Assembly: GCA_032768795.1 (NCBI GenBank)
Contig: CP136496.1
Span: 2,232,001-2,296,000, forward strand
DNA from: Tremella fuciformis
Lineage: Eukaryota > Basidiomycota > Tremellomycetes > Tremellales > Tremellaceae
DNA: 64,000 nt
Reading direction: 5' to 3'
Part shown: piece by piece, positions 44,737 to 58,445 of the stretch
Layout of the letters: every line of letters begins with the position of its first letter
Position numbering within the stretch: position 1 is the stretch's first letter
Program-made: the position numbers and the translations under genes
The notes under the pieces: model-generated
Told to the model about the DNA's origin: nothing
What the model saw: only the letters and a program-made list of their open reading frames with translations
Databases searched by the model: none

Positions 44737-44966
44737 TTGGGTCTACAGTACAAACGGAAGGAGCAGCCAAAGAGGGTAACCTTCTCAGATAATACTCAGT
44801 TAGAATCGCTTCACATGTAACTCAAGTCAGCTACTCCGCTTTGCCTACTCCGCATCGCCATCCGGACTCGTCCCGTCACCACCATCATGCATTACCACTG
44901 AAACCTGATGACCCTTTCCTTGCCCGCAGCACAACTTCCGTCCCTCATATCCACTCGCAACCTTAC

Positions 44967-46784
44967 CTAGACTCTCTCGACCGTCTCCATCTCAATCTTG
45001 TCCGCCCCGATCTCACCATTGCGTACGACACCGTGCTCCGCCGCCCGAACCTGCAGCTCGCCTTGAACATCCGAAGGATGCCATTTTGGGGACTGGATCG
45101 CGGAGACACGGTGTTCGAACAACAGATTGATCTCCTCGGGCGTGCGCCCCTTGCACTCGGGGATGAAGAAGTAGCCCCAGGCGGCGCCAAGCATGCAAAG
45201 GGATCCGAAGACTGCATTTCAGCGGGTTCGTACCCCATCGTCGGCTCGACTCACTGAACCCCACCTTACCGCCCAGGTATGAGGGAGCGTTGATGAGATA
45301 CGGAATGCTGAATGTGACACCGCAATTGCTGGCAAAGTTGACCCAGGTGCCTATGCGCTGCGTCTTGTCCCGAAGCTTCTGCTCAGATACCTCGGCGACC
45401 AATACCCAATTGCTCGGCGCCCAACCGATCGAGTATGACACCGCATAAACGACGACGCAGCCCACGATCCCCGCGTCGGCCTTGTGGACGCCAGACCCCT
45501 TCACTGTGCCCAGTCCGCCGATGGTGAGCATCATGATGCCCTGCATGAGGATGCCGCCGATCATGATGGGCCTTCTCCCCACCACGTCGAGCAGATACAT
45601 GGCGACCAGTGTGGCCACGAGCTGACAAGAGCTTGTGATCAACGTGAAATTGAAAGCGGGGAACGTGTTGAGCGACTTGACGAATACTGTGCCGTATTGA
45701 CTGTTCAGAGACTGCCCTCCCCACTGGAGGAAGAAGCATGTTCCGATCGTGATCATTGTTCGTCGGAGGGATCGGCCTTTGAACAGCTGGCTGTACGTCG
45801 ATGTCTCCATCTGGTCGTATGCCTGCAGTCCGAGCTTGATGAAGTCGAGCTCGGCTTCGATGGACTCGATGTCATTCTTGACGCGAAGACGTGTCAGAGC
45901 ACGGCGTGCCTTCTCCTCGTGCCCGTGGGCAAGGAGCCATCTTGGAGATTCGGGAACGAACCACACTGCCGAAGCGACCACAGTCGGTGCTAGGTAGAAC
46001 AAGGCCAGAGGAATTCGCCACGAGTTGTTCGACTTGATTGTAGACGTGAAATGACAGACGATACTCATCAAGAGCACTCCGACCGACTGGATGAGGTGAG
46101 ACTTGATGACACTGGAATCATGTAGAGTGTGACGTACGATAGACATCTGGTACGAGGCCACTGCGAACCCACGGATGGGAACGGGCATGATCTCGGACTG
46201 GAAAACGGTGATGACGGATAGCTCCATCCCCTACGAGGTGTAAGCCCTGTTCGACAGAAATGAGAGAGCCGACTTGCGGCGTAGATATAGTTCAAGCATC
46301 GCCCGGCCAGGATCTGGCCGTAGGTCTTGGAGGTGATGCACACGGTGGCGGACACCAGGGCGAACAGAGACATCGAAAACACGGTCCATCGGCGGCCGTA
46401 TCTCTCGGATATCATCGAGCCTATCAGACTCCCAAGGGCGAAGGTGAGGAACGGGAACCCTTTCCCTCAGTATACGTACAGCGCTCTCCAAGAGCGGACT
46501 GACCGTTCAGAAATGAAAGTCGGGTCGAGCCCAAGGAGCATGATCCTGCTTTGGTACATGTCCCACCAAACTGCTTGGCAAAGTGGTTCATCGCCTGGAC
46601 TTGACTGAACCCGGACTGGTCAAAGCCTGCCTCTTAGTACCTCATCGACGAACAGGCACGGGGAGAGACGCCTTCCCGTAGAGGACTCACCAAAGTTGGC
46701 CGACGAAAAGGTCAACAGACCAGAACATAGGAACAGCTGGAGATTGTAATTCTCGTAGATCCTCTTGGGCGAGAAGGAGGACAT
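44967..46784 (-). CDS. MFS sugar transporter
   Basis: ATG at 46784 (MSSFSPKRIYENYNLQLFLC), stop at 44967-44969. Short 5' exons are followed by a long exon (45240-46200). Motifs: GFPFLTFALGSLIGSMISERYGRRW (loop 2-3), LAGRCLNYIYAGMELSVITVFQSEIMPVPIRG, FVPESPRWLLAHGHEEKARRAL (end of the first half), LQWGGQSLNSQYGTVF, LLDVVGRRPIMIGG, and YSIGWAPSNWVLVAEVSEQKLRDKT near helix 10. This is the fungal sugar porter group closest to maltose/alpha-glucoside and related carriers. It should import a sugar across the plasma membrane. It is divergent from the Gfo/Idh oxidoreductase, sharing a 480-bp promoter, and lies in the same block as two sulfatases and a mannose-6-phosphate isomerase. Confidence 0.88.
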
Positions 46785-47263
46785 GGTGACGGCGACTATT
46801 TGGCTCCCCGGTATATGGTATCAGAGGGACGATGGTCTTCGTGATCTGGAGGGCGCTGGTGGGACCCCACGGGCCGTTTATATGTGGTTCGATGCTGTGG
46901 AGGGGTGCCACGACCCAATGATCTGGAATTGACTTCCAGAGAGGGGATCATTACATTCCCAAACGTCCCTCGCTCCCTTCGGACTCGATGATGCCTGTGT
47001 TGAGAGTCATGTTCGAGAGGGCGAACGTGATCTGGAAATGGGGTTTTCGGGCAATGAGAAGGCGAAAGTTCGGTCGGGGTCACGCATCGGTCTGCTCGCT
47101 CCGATCGGACAGGCTCGGTCTCGGAGCGAGGTCAGTGTTGGCTTCCGTAAAGTGATGTGTAACAATGTCGGCGCCGCCACTCGGTGTAGATGGTCATGCT
47201 GGAACGACTTGGCTGCCAGAAGGTATCGGTAGGACGGAAAGCTCCAACGCAAAGCGTCTCACG
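46785..47263. promoter_or_regulatory. divergent promoter of sugar transporter and oxidoreductase
   Basis: 479 bp between two diverging start codons. Near 47040-47130 the string tcggtc...gctcgctccgatcggacaggctcggtctcggagcgag contains inverted cgctccga/tcggagcg arms (about 47097 and 47128). Such CGG/CCG-flanked repeats are the kind of site bound by Zn2Cys6 dimers, one of which is encoded 4 kb away. The link is inference. Confidence 0.4.
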
Positions 47264-48939
47264 ATGACTAGGCCAGCGAGCGCACCAATCTCGACCCCTT
47301 TCAATGTCTTATACATAGGTGCCGGAGTGATCAACTTTGGGTCCCCAGCTCAGCCGTGGAACCATGTGAGCATAAAGGCGACCATCGTTTGGCGAGTGGA
47401 GCTGATAGGAGTAGAGCCTGCGGATTGAGCGGTGAGCACATCACTGAGCCCTCCGTGGTCTTACATCAGAAAGCTCGGCAACCGATTATGCGTCGTAGGG
47501 ATTGTCGAAATAAGGCCCGAGGTAGCTCAGGCAGTCATCGAGAAGAAGAGAAACGAAAAGGTCGACGGCTATGCCAGTACACTTGTCTTTGAGTCTATCC
47601 AACAGGCTGGAGAGGCACTTCGGAAAGACCCAGCCCGTGTGCCTCAGTGAGCTACGCGGGCATCTGAGAGCACTCATGCTGACGCCCGCACAGCCTGGCC
47701 GTAATCGGGACTCACCCGTCCACACGGGGATCGCTGGTATCGGGTAGAGATGCCGAAGTTCAACTCCTCAAGTTCTTCCCGCAGATCGCCATGCACATCG
47801 AAAAACCACTGTCTAGCGGAAGCGTACAAGAGGTAGAAGAGCTAGCCGCGGTCTTGCGGCAGAGGGGGACGGTGACCAGTGTCGGATACATGCTTCGTTA
47901 CCTCAAAGGTGAGACCCTGCGCTGCGAAGAGAAGTAGCGGAACTGACGTGGTCAGGTGTGCAAGAAATGAAGAGGGTGATCGCGGACAATGACTTGACGG
48001 TCATGGCTACCATCGCCCGATTCCTGATGGCTTAGTACGTGCCTGTGGTAAGCAGAGCCGGAGATAACATTCAGTCAGTTTGCGGGGCAGACACCGGCAC
48101 GCAAGGGGTTCTTCGACAAGACGGTACTACTGGGACGTGAGTTGCAACGAACGACAGTATCAACAGGCACAACGACTGAAGATCAGCCATTGTGGAACAA
48201 GCCACCCACATCTGTAAGCCCGGGCCTTGTCATGATGTGTAATTGAGACCAAGGCGACCTGTCCCGCTACTTCGCCCCGCCGATCGTTGCAAAGTCTTAT
48301 CAGGTCCACACCATCTGCCACGCCGAGGAAGCGGGTCATCTCTCCCAAATTGCACACGACGAAAGCACGATACTCCCCGAGAACAGGATTCCCCGCATGA
48401 CGACCGCCATTTGGAAGTACGAGAATGGCGCGTGTGGCACGCTCATCCATGGACTGACTCTACACGGTGCGAGGACTCCCCTGATCGCCCCCTTTCTGAC
48501 GGATCAGAAGGCGAGATCTCGGTCGAGCTGCTTGTCCTTGCGGACGGCTGGAGTCTGCGCTTGGTCAATCCGTACAATGTTCATCCCAGGCTGTTTGTGC
48601 GGCAACCAGGTGGCAGGATAGAGAGTGACTCATCCATGACATTTACCAGGTAACACTGTCACTGACTTTGCAGAGGAAATCGAGCTGGGCGATGACGACT
48701 GTTATTTCAGTCAATTCTCAGCCTTGATAGACGTGGTAGATGGCCTCGCCCCTCGCACGGTCATTCAGTCCAGCTTTGAGGATGCCCTGGAGTCATACAA
48801 AATGGTGCGTCTGGCCCACACCGTCCTTGGGTCTCAGCTGACTCTGGCGGACCTGGGATATCCGGCTGAAGGGAGAAGAAAACAGGGTATGAGCATCGGG
48901 TTGCTAGTCGTCTCTGACCCAGTGCAGCTGTACGCGTAG
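47264..48939 (+). CDS. Gfo/Idh/MocA-family NAD(P)-dependent oxidoreductase
   Basis: ATG at 47264, then the Rossmann start VLYIGAGVINFGSP and PWNH at the end of exon 1 (47365). A 17-nt microexon (47415-47431) encodes SLRIER and joins KLGNRLCVVGIVEIRPE. Later exons give LAVIGTHPSTRGS, FPQIAMHIEKPLSSG (the EKP motif that binds the nicotinamide and substrate), SVGYMLRYLKGV, ARFLMAY, IVEQATHICDLSRYF and VLADGWSLRLVNPYNVHPRLF. Introns are 40-50 nt and phases agree. The C-terminal end is uncertain: the frame is open to 48939 but an intron may begin near 48805. These enzymes oxidise or reduce sugars and inositols. With the divergent sugar porter it may process the imported sugar. Confidence 0.82.
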
Positions 48940-51456
<2,517 letters not shown>

Positions 51457-51527
51457 CCATTACATACTCTACAAAGTTGCACTTGCTATTGTGGTACATC
51501 ACGATCGAGACCTTCAAAGTCGGGGAG

Positions 51528-54422
51528 TCAAGACAATGTCGTCCAATTGAATGCGGTTACGGTCTCGCTGTTCTGACTGTTCACTGGCCTTTCCCGAATG
51601 TCGTCCTCACCGAAGGTCAGACCACCACTGTCTCCGAAGATCGAGCCAAAGGGATCGGGCTGACTCAGACCGAATGAATGGAGATCGAAGGGGAGCCAGT
51701 GGGCAGACGTATCGGACGGGTGGGGCACCTCATGGTTGAGAACAAAAGACTCGAGAGTGGCGGCTTCTCCGTGGCGTGGGTTGGCGCTCATTGTGAAGTC
51801 GGTGGTCGATGAGCTATGATTGTTCAGAGCCATGGTGAGCAGGTCCATTGGGTTGGGCACAGAGAGTTGTTGGTCGGTATTCTGCAAGGCGGAGAAGCTA
51901 GCCCACTGGTCGTTGGCCGTACTGTGCGACTGACGTAAGCAGAGAGTGCTGCTCAAGAGCTGACCCACCAGCACGCTTCCCTCCACTGTTTCGTTGATTA
52001 CCCCAGTGGCTGTCTTGGAACTGTACGACTGTGAGGGATGTGCGTTGGGCTGGGTGTCATCATCCTCCCATAACATCCGGACTGCCACCTACGGTCGAGT
52101 TTTGCGAACGCTGACTGGGGGAGCGTTCCTCATCCAGCTGAGGATGGTGCAAGTACCGACGCTGAAAGGGCATTTTCTGCAAGATGGGGCCAGCAGGCGG
52201 TGTGGTGGTCCCCACAGAGTGACTGACCCTGAGGCGTCAGTCCAGCCGATGATCCCCAGAAGATACATACAGCAGGTCTCCGCTCCACTCAGTGTCCACG
52301 ACAACGCCGTGCTTCCAGCAGAATCGGATGACGTCCCGTATCTGCGTGTCAGCTTGTCTTGCTCCGGTAGGTAGTCAAGGGGGGGACTGACAATGCGCCT
52401 TGCGTAGAAGAAGCATCTCGACGACCTACCAGCCACATTGATCATCGCCTCCAGACCCGTCACCAGTCTCCGTCGTTCCTGGTCATTCAGACGCTTCTGA
52501 AAGACCGCGAGATACGCCAGCTGATCTCGGGAAGCGTCGTATGCGAACATTGAGAAATGCCAATTGGGAGACTGATACTCGGGAAAACATTGATCGAGCA
52601 ACCGGAAACAGTCGACGATATTGCAGATGTGACGATATGCAGCCGCCTGGCTGCCAGAGAGCCAGTCTGCCGGAGCGCCAGATAGATCCTCTATACTAAG
52701 TGAAGCAATGTCTCTCCGCACGCGATAAGGAATGCTGATTCGGTAAAGGGATGCTGATAGTCGTTCGTACCATATGTGAATAGATACCAGGGCGTCGAGC
52801 TCGTGTACAGACTTTCTGCTGTACATGTTGTTGATGTTCAAGGCAAGCTCGGATGGCAGAGACGACCGCCATTGTGTCAACGCGGATCGTAGCCGGTAGT
52901 ACTCTGAGTTGTTCTCCCACGGCTTCACCGGGAACCGATCGAGATGGCGAGTGTAACTACCGATCAGACAACATATCCAGGCGAGGAGAGATTGCCGTTT
53001 AGCGAATCCCAACTCACTACAAGATGTCCCTCCTTAACAGCATCAGCCGGACATATCGTGCGGAAAGACCGTCGGATGGTGTGTGTAACACTGCGGGTGT
53101 CGATGTCTCGGATTCAGACAAAACTTGTGACATGCGCCGGGTCTTGACCGCTATGGACATGCTGTAGTTATACTCGGGAGACGGTAGGTCAAGTTTGGCG
53201 ACGACAGCTTTCGGCAGACCGTATTCACTGAAACCTCCGGATGCGAAGGCGTCTAGGCAGAACGCTGACCACATGATCCGTCTTCGGGCCTCTCGTTCGA
53301 GCCAATCCACAGATGCCGACTCTCCTTCGGTCGGAAGGCCTGCCGGCAAGGACTCTTCGTTGAAGCCCATGGCCATGGCCATCCGAGTGGCCATGCCGAC
53401 CAACATCCATCCCGAACCAATCCTGCCGGAACTGTACTCGTGATTGACGAGTATGACAAGAGCGGCGAGCTTGGAGATAGAGAAACGGTCCAAAGTCCGC
53501 ATGATACTAAGTTTGACTTCCTCGGCCCATTGGGCGGGCCGGGCACCGCCATCCGGGTGCAAGGGATCGGCGCTCGAGAGGAAACGGGCGGTAGCAGCGC
53601 ATATGATCCGTAGTAGAATAGGCGATGCGATCCCTTCTCTGATCTCCCGGTCTAGTCTGCCCCGATGAAGGAAGCTTGGGCCAATGTGATGCAGATGGGA
53701 GAAATACGCGTCGATATACACATTGAGGCGCTGTCGGGAAGAAAGCGGATCGTCGTTCTCGGTAAGGATTGCGGAAGTCGGGGGCGAGATCTGGTCAGCG
53801 GAATGAGGGTACAGAGGCGGTGGGATGGACCTGCTCTCCTTCATGCTGGCATCGTCTGTAGTAGCAGTTACTGTGATCCCCTGCTGGTCATCGAGGTGAC
53901 CAGAAAGAACGGACTGAACGACAGGATCAGAGTCTTCCGCGGACGAGTCGACTCGGCGTGACGTATGCTCGTCATACTCGCACTCAATGCCTTGAGCTCG
54001 GCACGGATCACAGATAGGGCGCTGCAAAGGACAGGTGCTATTTGTTTGTCGGCATGCTCGACAAGCACTGTCATCCGTTCGGCCAACAGGAGCCAATGGA
54101 CCTGTCAATAGGGTCGTAGAAGTGGAGTCGGGCGCAACGGCGTGATCATCCTCCATCGCTGTGCCTTCTCGCGTTGGATTACCGGACCTTCTCGCATCTG
54201 AAAGGTGTCGCGGCCATTTGCACTCAAGACCGAGCCTTGAGCAGTTCGAGCATACTCCAAGAGTCTCGTCGCACTTGACTTTTCGGGCTCGGCATGACAG
54301 GCAGCCTGCCCAGGTCAGTCGTGATTTACTAGTTCTCGATGTGGCTACGTACCTTTACGTGACCGAGTGATGGGTTGAGTCCTGGGGGCTTTACTAGGAC
54401 GCTGCGAGGGCGCCGATGTCAT
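51528..54422 (-). CDS. transcription factor with two tandem Zn2Cys6 clusters
   Basis: The start is placed at 54422 rather than the internal ATG at 54156, because a 47-nt intron (54306-54352, phase 1) joins a 70-nt first exon to a canonical cluster GCLSCRARKVKC...GVCSNCSRLGLEC. After about 50 residues comes a second cluster, CRACRQTNSTC...ICDPCRAQGIEC, with perfect cysteine spacing but without the usual basic patch. The middle region has the fungal TF domain (YFSHLHHIGPSFLHRGRL, LVNHEYSSGRIGSGWMLVGMATRMAMAMG and EREARRRIMWSAFCLDAF). The C-terminus is Ser/Gln/Asn-rich. About 880 residues, with introns near 53013 and in 52090-52440. It lies between the two sulfatase genes and is the natural candidate for cluster regulator (inference). 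Confidence 0.82.
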
Positions 54423-54678
54423 GCTAAAGCATGTGCGCGATCAAATCGGCATATGAGTAGAATCAGGTTCAAAATTGCGACGCAGCCGAGTTCAAGTGGC
54501 TCGCTTTAGACTCTGTCGTTCTGGATAAGACATGTCACTTATTTGGGCCGTTTGTCGTTCATCTCCTATATTATCCGTTTCTTTGAAAGCGCGCTCTCGT
54601 CGAGCAAGCGGTCGAAGCATAACGGCGCCGACCACCAGGGCAATGCATTCATGGCGAGGCTTTCGGGCCATAGCACCG

Positions 54679-56095
54679 TCACTCCACAAAAGCGCGATAA
54701 ACCTCCATTGTCCCACTCCACTGCACTGGTGTACCTGCGCCTATGAAGACAACGTCCCCTCGCACCAGCGCCAAGCTCCCTCCCGCATAGGCCTTTGAGC
54801 CCCGCCAAGATATCTCGCCACATCCGGAAGTGACCAGGCATATACTCGGTCCATCTACGGCCCGATGCTCCCCGTTCCCAAGCAGCGAGAGGCGCACCAC
54901 CGTGAACTCCTCTATAGGCGGGTCATATGATAGTCCATCGGTGCTGCACCCGAACGGGACCGGCTCTAGGCGCATGCGGGAACCTGGGCCCGAGTCGTAA
55001 GTGAGCATGTCAACGAGCGTCGGGATGTCGCAATGCAAGGGAGTGAGGCCACATCTTATGACATTGTTCGAGTTGGCCATGCATTCGATGATATCTGACA
55101 GTCAGTCAATGGCAGGTATGAGCGGTACATGAGGAGCTTGATCTCACCACCGGAGAGGTATGCATGGGGCTCGTTCGCCCCAAGGTAAGCTGCTTGGCCA
55201 GGGTTGAGCGAGACTATGTTGAAGAAGAAAACGCAAAGAACCCCGATGTCGGAGGGGTATTGCCGGTCGAGTGTGAGGATTATGTCCAACACATCTAGTT
55301 CAAGAGCTGACAAATGCGCTGCCAGTTGGCTGTCTTCATATCGCTTGACAAGGCTGGCGACGGCGGGGCGAATCACTTCTGAAGGGGTCTGGATGAAGGC
55401 GGCAAACAGGCTGCGGAGGTTGGCTTTGTTCGACTGTCGAGCCAAAGCATCGACAAGAGTATGCGGGAGGAATTGTAACTCGGGAACAACTTTCAAGAAG
55501 TGATTGATCTCCTCGACAGGCCGAAAGCCTAACATTCCCTTGAAGTCAGTGAGAGCGATCGCCATTTCCGGCTTGTGATTTGAGTCTACCAGCGTGAGAC
55601 TCTGAGTCATGTCCACAGCCACGCCTCACCGTTGTACATGATGGGGTCACGCTCGTGCAGGTTCCGCCCCAGAGCTTTGTCGGGGTGGGCCTGGATGCCG
55701 AGCGCTGTTCCCGGACTCAGCGCCTTGAACAAGAAAGGTAGTGATCCATCTTCCTCCTCGGGGAACTTCTTCCTGACTGGGCCCATGAGTTCTGGGTGGG
55801 AGGCAAGCCTCGACTTGAGGGTAGTACTTGGATCGTCCCACAGCCGAGAAGGGTTGGAAGGGTGCGTCCCCATCCATAGCTGATGTACAATCAGCAGCGC
55901 ATGGGTCGTCTATCTGGCCAAGAGTCGATACTTTTACTAACCTCTGCATAGGTGGTCTGCTCGTCCACTTGGAAATCAGGGATTGACTGCACGCACAGTT
56001 GAGCAACGAGGCTTGATGATCCTCGCTTGCCCCACTTGTACGTCTGGAAGTCGGGTATGATCTTGAACACCGGACTCGTCATCATACAAGGCAAG
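54679..56095 (-). CDS. PMI40: type I mannose-6-phosphate isomerase
   Basis: ATG at 56095 or 56092 (MMTSPVFKIIPDFQTYKWGKRG), stop 54679. Family marks: YKWGKRGSSS, LWMGTHPSNPS, LPFLFKALSPGTALGIQAHPDK (zinc and substrate site), DSNHKPEMAIALTDF (the NHKPE motif), and GANEPHAYLSG-ECMANSNNVIRCGLT, the GExxECMAxSDNVxRxGLT core. The enzyme is a zinc-dependent cytosolic isomerase of mannose-6-phosphate and fructose-6-phosphate. It normally serves mannosylation. Here it sits between a regulator and sulfatases, so it may be a second, catabolic copy. Whether another PMI exists elsewhere decides this. Confidence 0.9.
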
Positions 56096-56365
56096 CCTTG
56101 ACAAGCTGCAGTTGCAGTTGATACTTTGCTTGTATGCATACCTGTCTAATGATCCACACCTCCCTTCGCAGTATTGCCGAGGAGAGCGAGAAACACCTCG
56201 GCTGTCTCGGTCCCGCTTGAACCTCACCGGATAAGCGACTGTGCAGCATGTGTCGCTTCCGTGAGGGCAATTATGAACCTCTCCGAAAAGGATCCAAGCA
56301 GCCACCTTGTCGACGACGTTGTGCCGTCTGTGTGCGGCCTGTGACCTTGAGGACAAAAGAACAAC
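56096..56365. promoter_or_regulatory. divergent promoter of PMI and sulfatase 2
   Basis: 270 bp between two diverging ATGs (PMI on minus, sulfatase 2 on plus). I see no obvious TATA box. Sharing one promoter suggests joint control. Confidence 0.4.
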
Positions 56366-58270
56366 ATGACGCGCCCGAACATCCTCTTCATCATGTCGTG
56401 AGCGAGACACTTGGCTGAAGAGGTTCTCCTAGATTTGCTGATGTTAGTGACGACCACGCTGCCAAGGCCATCAGTGCGTATGGCGCGGGTATCAACCACA
56501 CGCCCAACCTCGACCGACTGGCCAAGGACGGTCAGATCTTCCACCATTGCTATGTGACAAACTCCATTTGCACACCCTCTCGTGCCACCATCCTCACCGG
56601 CACCCACAATCACGTTAATGCGGTAAGAACGCTGGCTAGCGAGATCGACACGAATCTGCCAAATGTTGCCAAGCATCTGCGGGCCCATGGTGGCTACCAG
56701 ACAGCGATGATTGGGAAATGGCATCTCGGCGAGGGAAAGGCCCACGAGCCGAGTGGATTTGACGAGTGGGAGGTTGTGCCGGGTGCGTCGCCTGTCTGAC
56801 AGCTCTTCATCTGAAAGTCAAAGCAAGAGACCGGGGTCTAATGAGCAGGCCAAGGTGTATACTACGATCCTACTTTCATCGGGCCGGACGGTTGTCACCG
56901 TGAAGAAGGCTACGTTACCGACATCATCACAGACAAAACTATCAAATTCATTTCCAACCGCGACAAGTCCCGCCCATTCTTCGCGATGTGTCATCACAAG
57001 GCTCCTCACCGACCCTGGGTGTGTGATACCAAGCACAAGGATCTGTACAAGGAGAAAATCACCGTCCCCGAGACGTTCACCGACGATTACATGAACCGGG
57101 CCAAGGCAGCCAGCGCGGCCAAGATGCGAGTCGAGATGGATATGACTTATGACGATCTGGGGTTGTGTCAGCCGGAAATCGGCAGTGCGGCTGGCCTCCT
57201 GATGGACGGTGGTGCTGGCGTCGCTTGGAGCGGGAGTAACGATGAAAGGAAGATTCCGGCCCCTCAGGACCCGCGAGGAATGCGACCATTGATCGACAAG
57301 GCTACTGGCGAGAACTTCTCGTTCGAGACGAGATCAGAGCTTGCCGAGTTCAAGTATCAGCGGTACATGCAGAGGTACCTGCGTACGCTTCAGTCAATCG
57401 ACGACAATGTCGGCAGACTGCTCGACTACTTGGACGGGGAGGGACTGAGTGAGAACACAATGGTGATCTACACGTCCGATCAGGGTTTCTTCCTTGGGTG
57501 AGTAGCTTCTTGGGCAGCAAGTCAGTCTGATGGTGTCACAGTGAGCACGGGTGGTTCGACAAGCGATTCATATATGAAGAGTCATTCATGATGCCGTAAG
57601 TTCGACAAGCTGCGACTCGAAGAGTTCGGCTTATTGCGCAGCTTCCTGGTCCGCGGTCCCGGTATACCCCAAGGCGTCAACAAAGACATAGTCTCCAATG
57701 TCGATTTTGCGCCCACTTGGCTCGAGTTTGCCGGTTTGAAGACTCCCTCGTACATGCAAGGGGAGAGCTTCCTCTCTTCACTGAAGACGTGTGGCGGTGG
57801 GCAATCGAAAGATGCGGTCGCGTACCATCGATACTGGATGCACCGAGAGTCGTTTCACAATGCCTATGTGGGTCCTTGCTCTCGTGAAACGAATGGCCGG
57901 GCGGGCAAGTGTACACACTGACATGAAGGCGCACTACGGCATCCGAGACAAGCGATACAAGCTCATCTTCTGGTACAATCAGGGTCTCGGTCTTCCAGCT
58001 ACGTTGCCGGGTGGAGAAAAAGGCGTAGACGACCAGGAATGGGAGCTTTTCGACTGCGAAGCAGACCCCATGGAGCTCTTCAATCTGTGGGGCGACGAGA
58101 AGTTCGCCGCAGTCAGTGAAAGAATGGTGCGTTTGCTGGAGCAGAAGATGGAGGACATTGGGGATCTGCCGGCGCACCCGACTGGAAAGAGCGTCCAGGA
58201 GCTGCTAGCTTTGTACGTCCCAGGTTCGGTTGACATGACCGCAGCCAAGGCGGAACAGCATAATCTGTAG
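56366..58270 (+). CDS. formylglycine sulfatase 2 (CTPSR type, bacterial-style)
   Basis: ATG at 56366; the first intron splits MTRPNILFIMS from DDHAAKAISAYG, both metal aspartates being in DD. The active-site block is TNSICTPSRATILTGTHNH with the Cys of CTPSR. Then [92 protein letters not shown] (metal Asp-Gln), FLVRGPGIPQG, and a C-terminal part with YGIRDKRYKLIFWYNQ and EWELFDCEADPMELFNLW. The [17 protein letters not shown] and ESFxxP signature is typical of bacterial S1 sulfatases acting on sulfated glycans. It is clearly not a duplicate of sulfatase 1. No signal peptide. Ancient transfer from bacteria is possible. Confidence 0.92.
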
Positions 58271-58445
58271 GTCGACCCCACCTCACGCATGTTGCAGGCG
58301 CCGTATCACTATCCATAAAGCATCTTCAGAACAACTTTGACTCGCCATTCTCGGATCGCTGGACCTCGCACTTACAAAACTTTCCCTCTTTGTCGAAGCC
58401 AAATCCGCTCACTCATCCACTTAACTCCTGACAAGTGATTTCTCG

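Noticed and set aside
48790..48939. Firm C-terminus of the Gfo/Idh gene
   Set aside because: The open frame to 48939 is not family-like after SYKM. An intron may start at about 48805, so the end is left uncertain.
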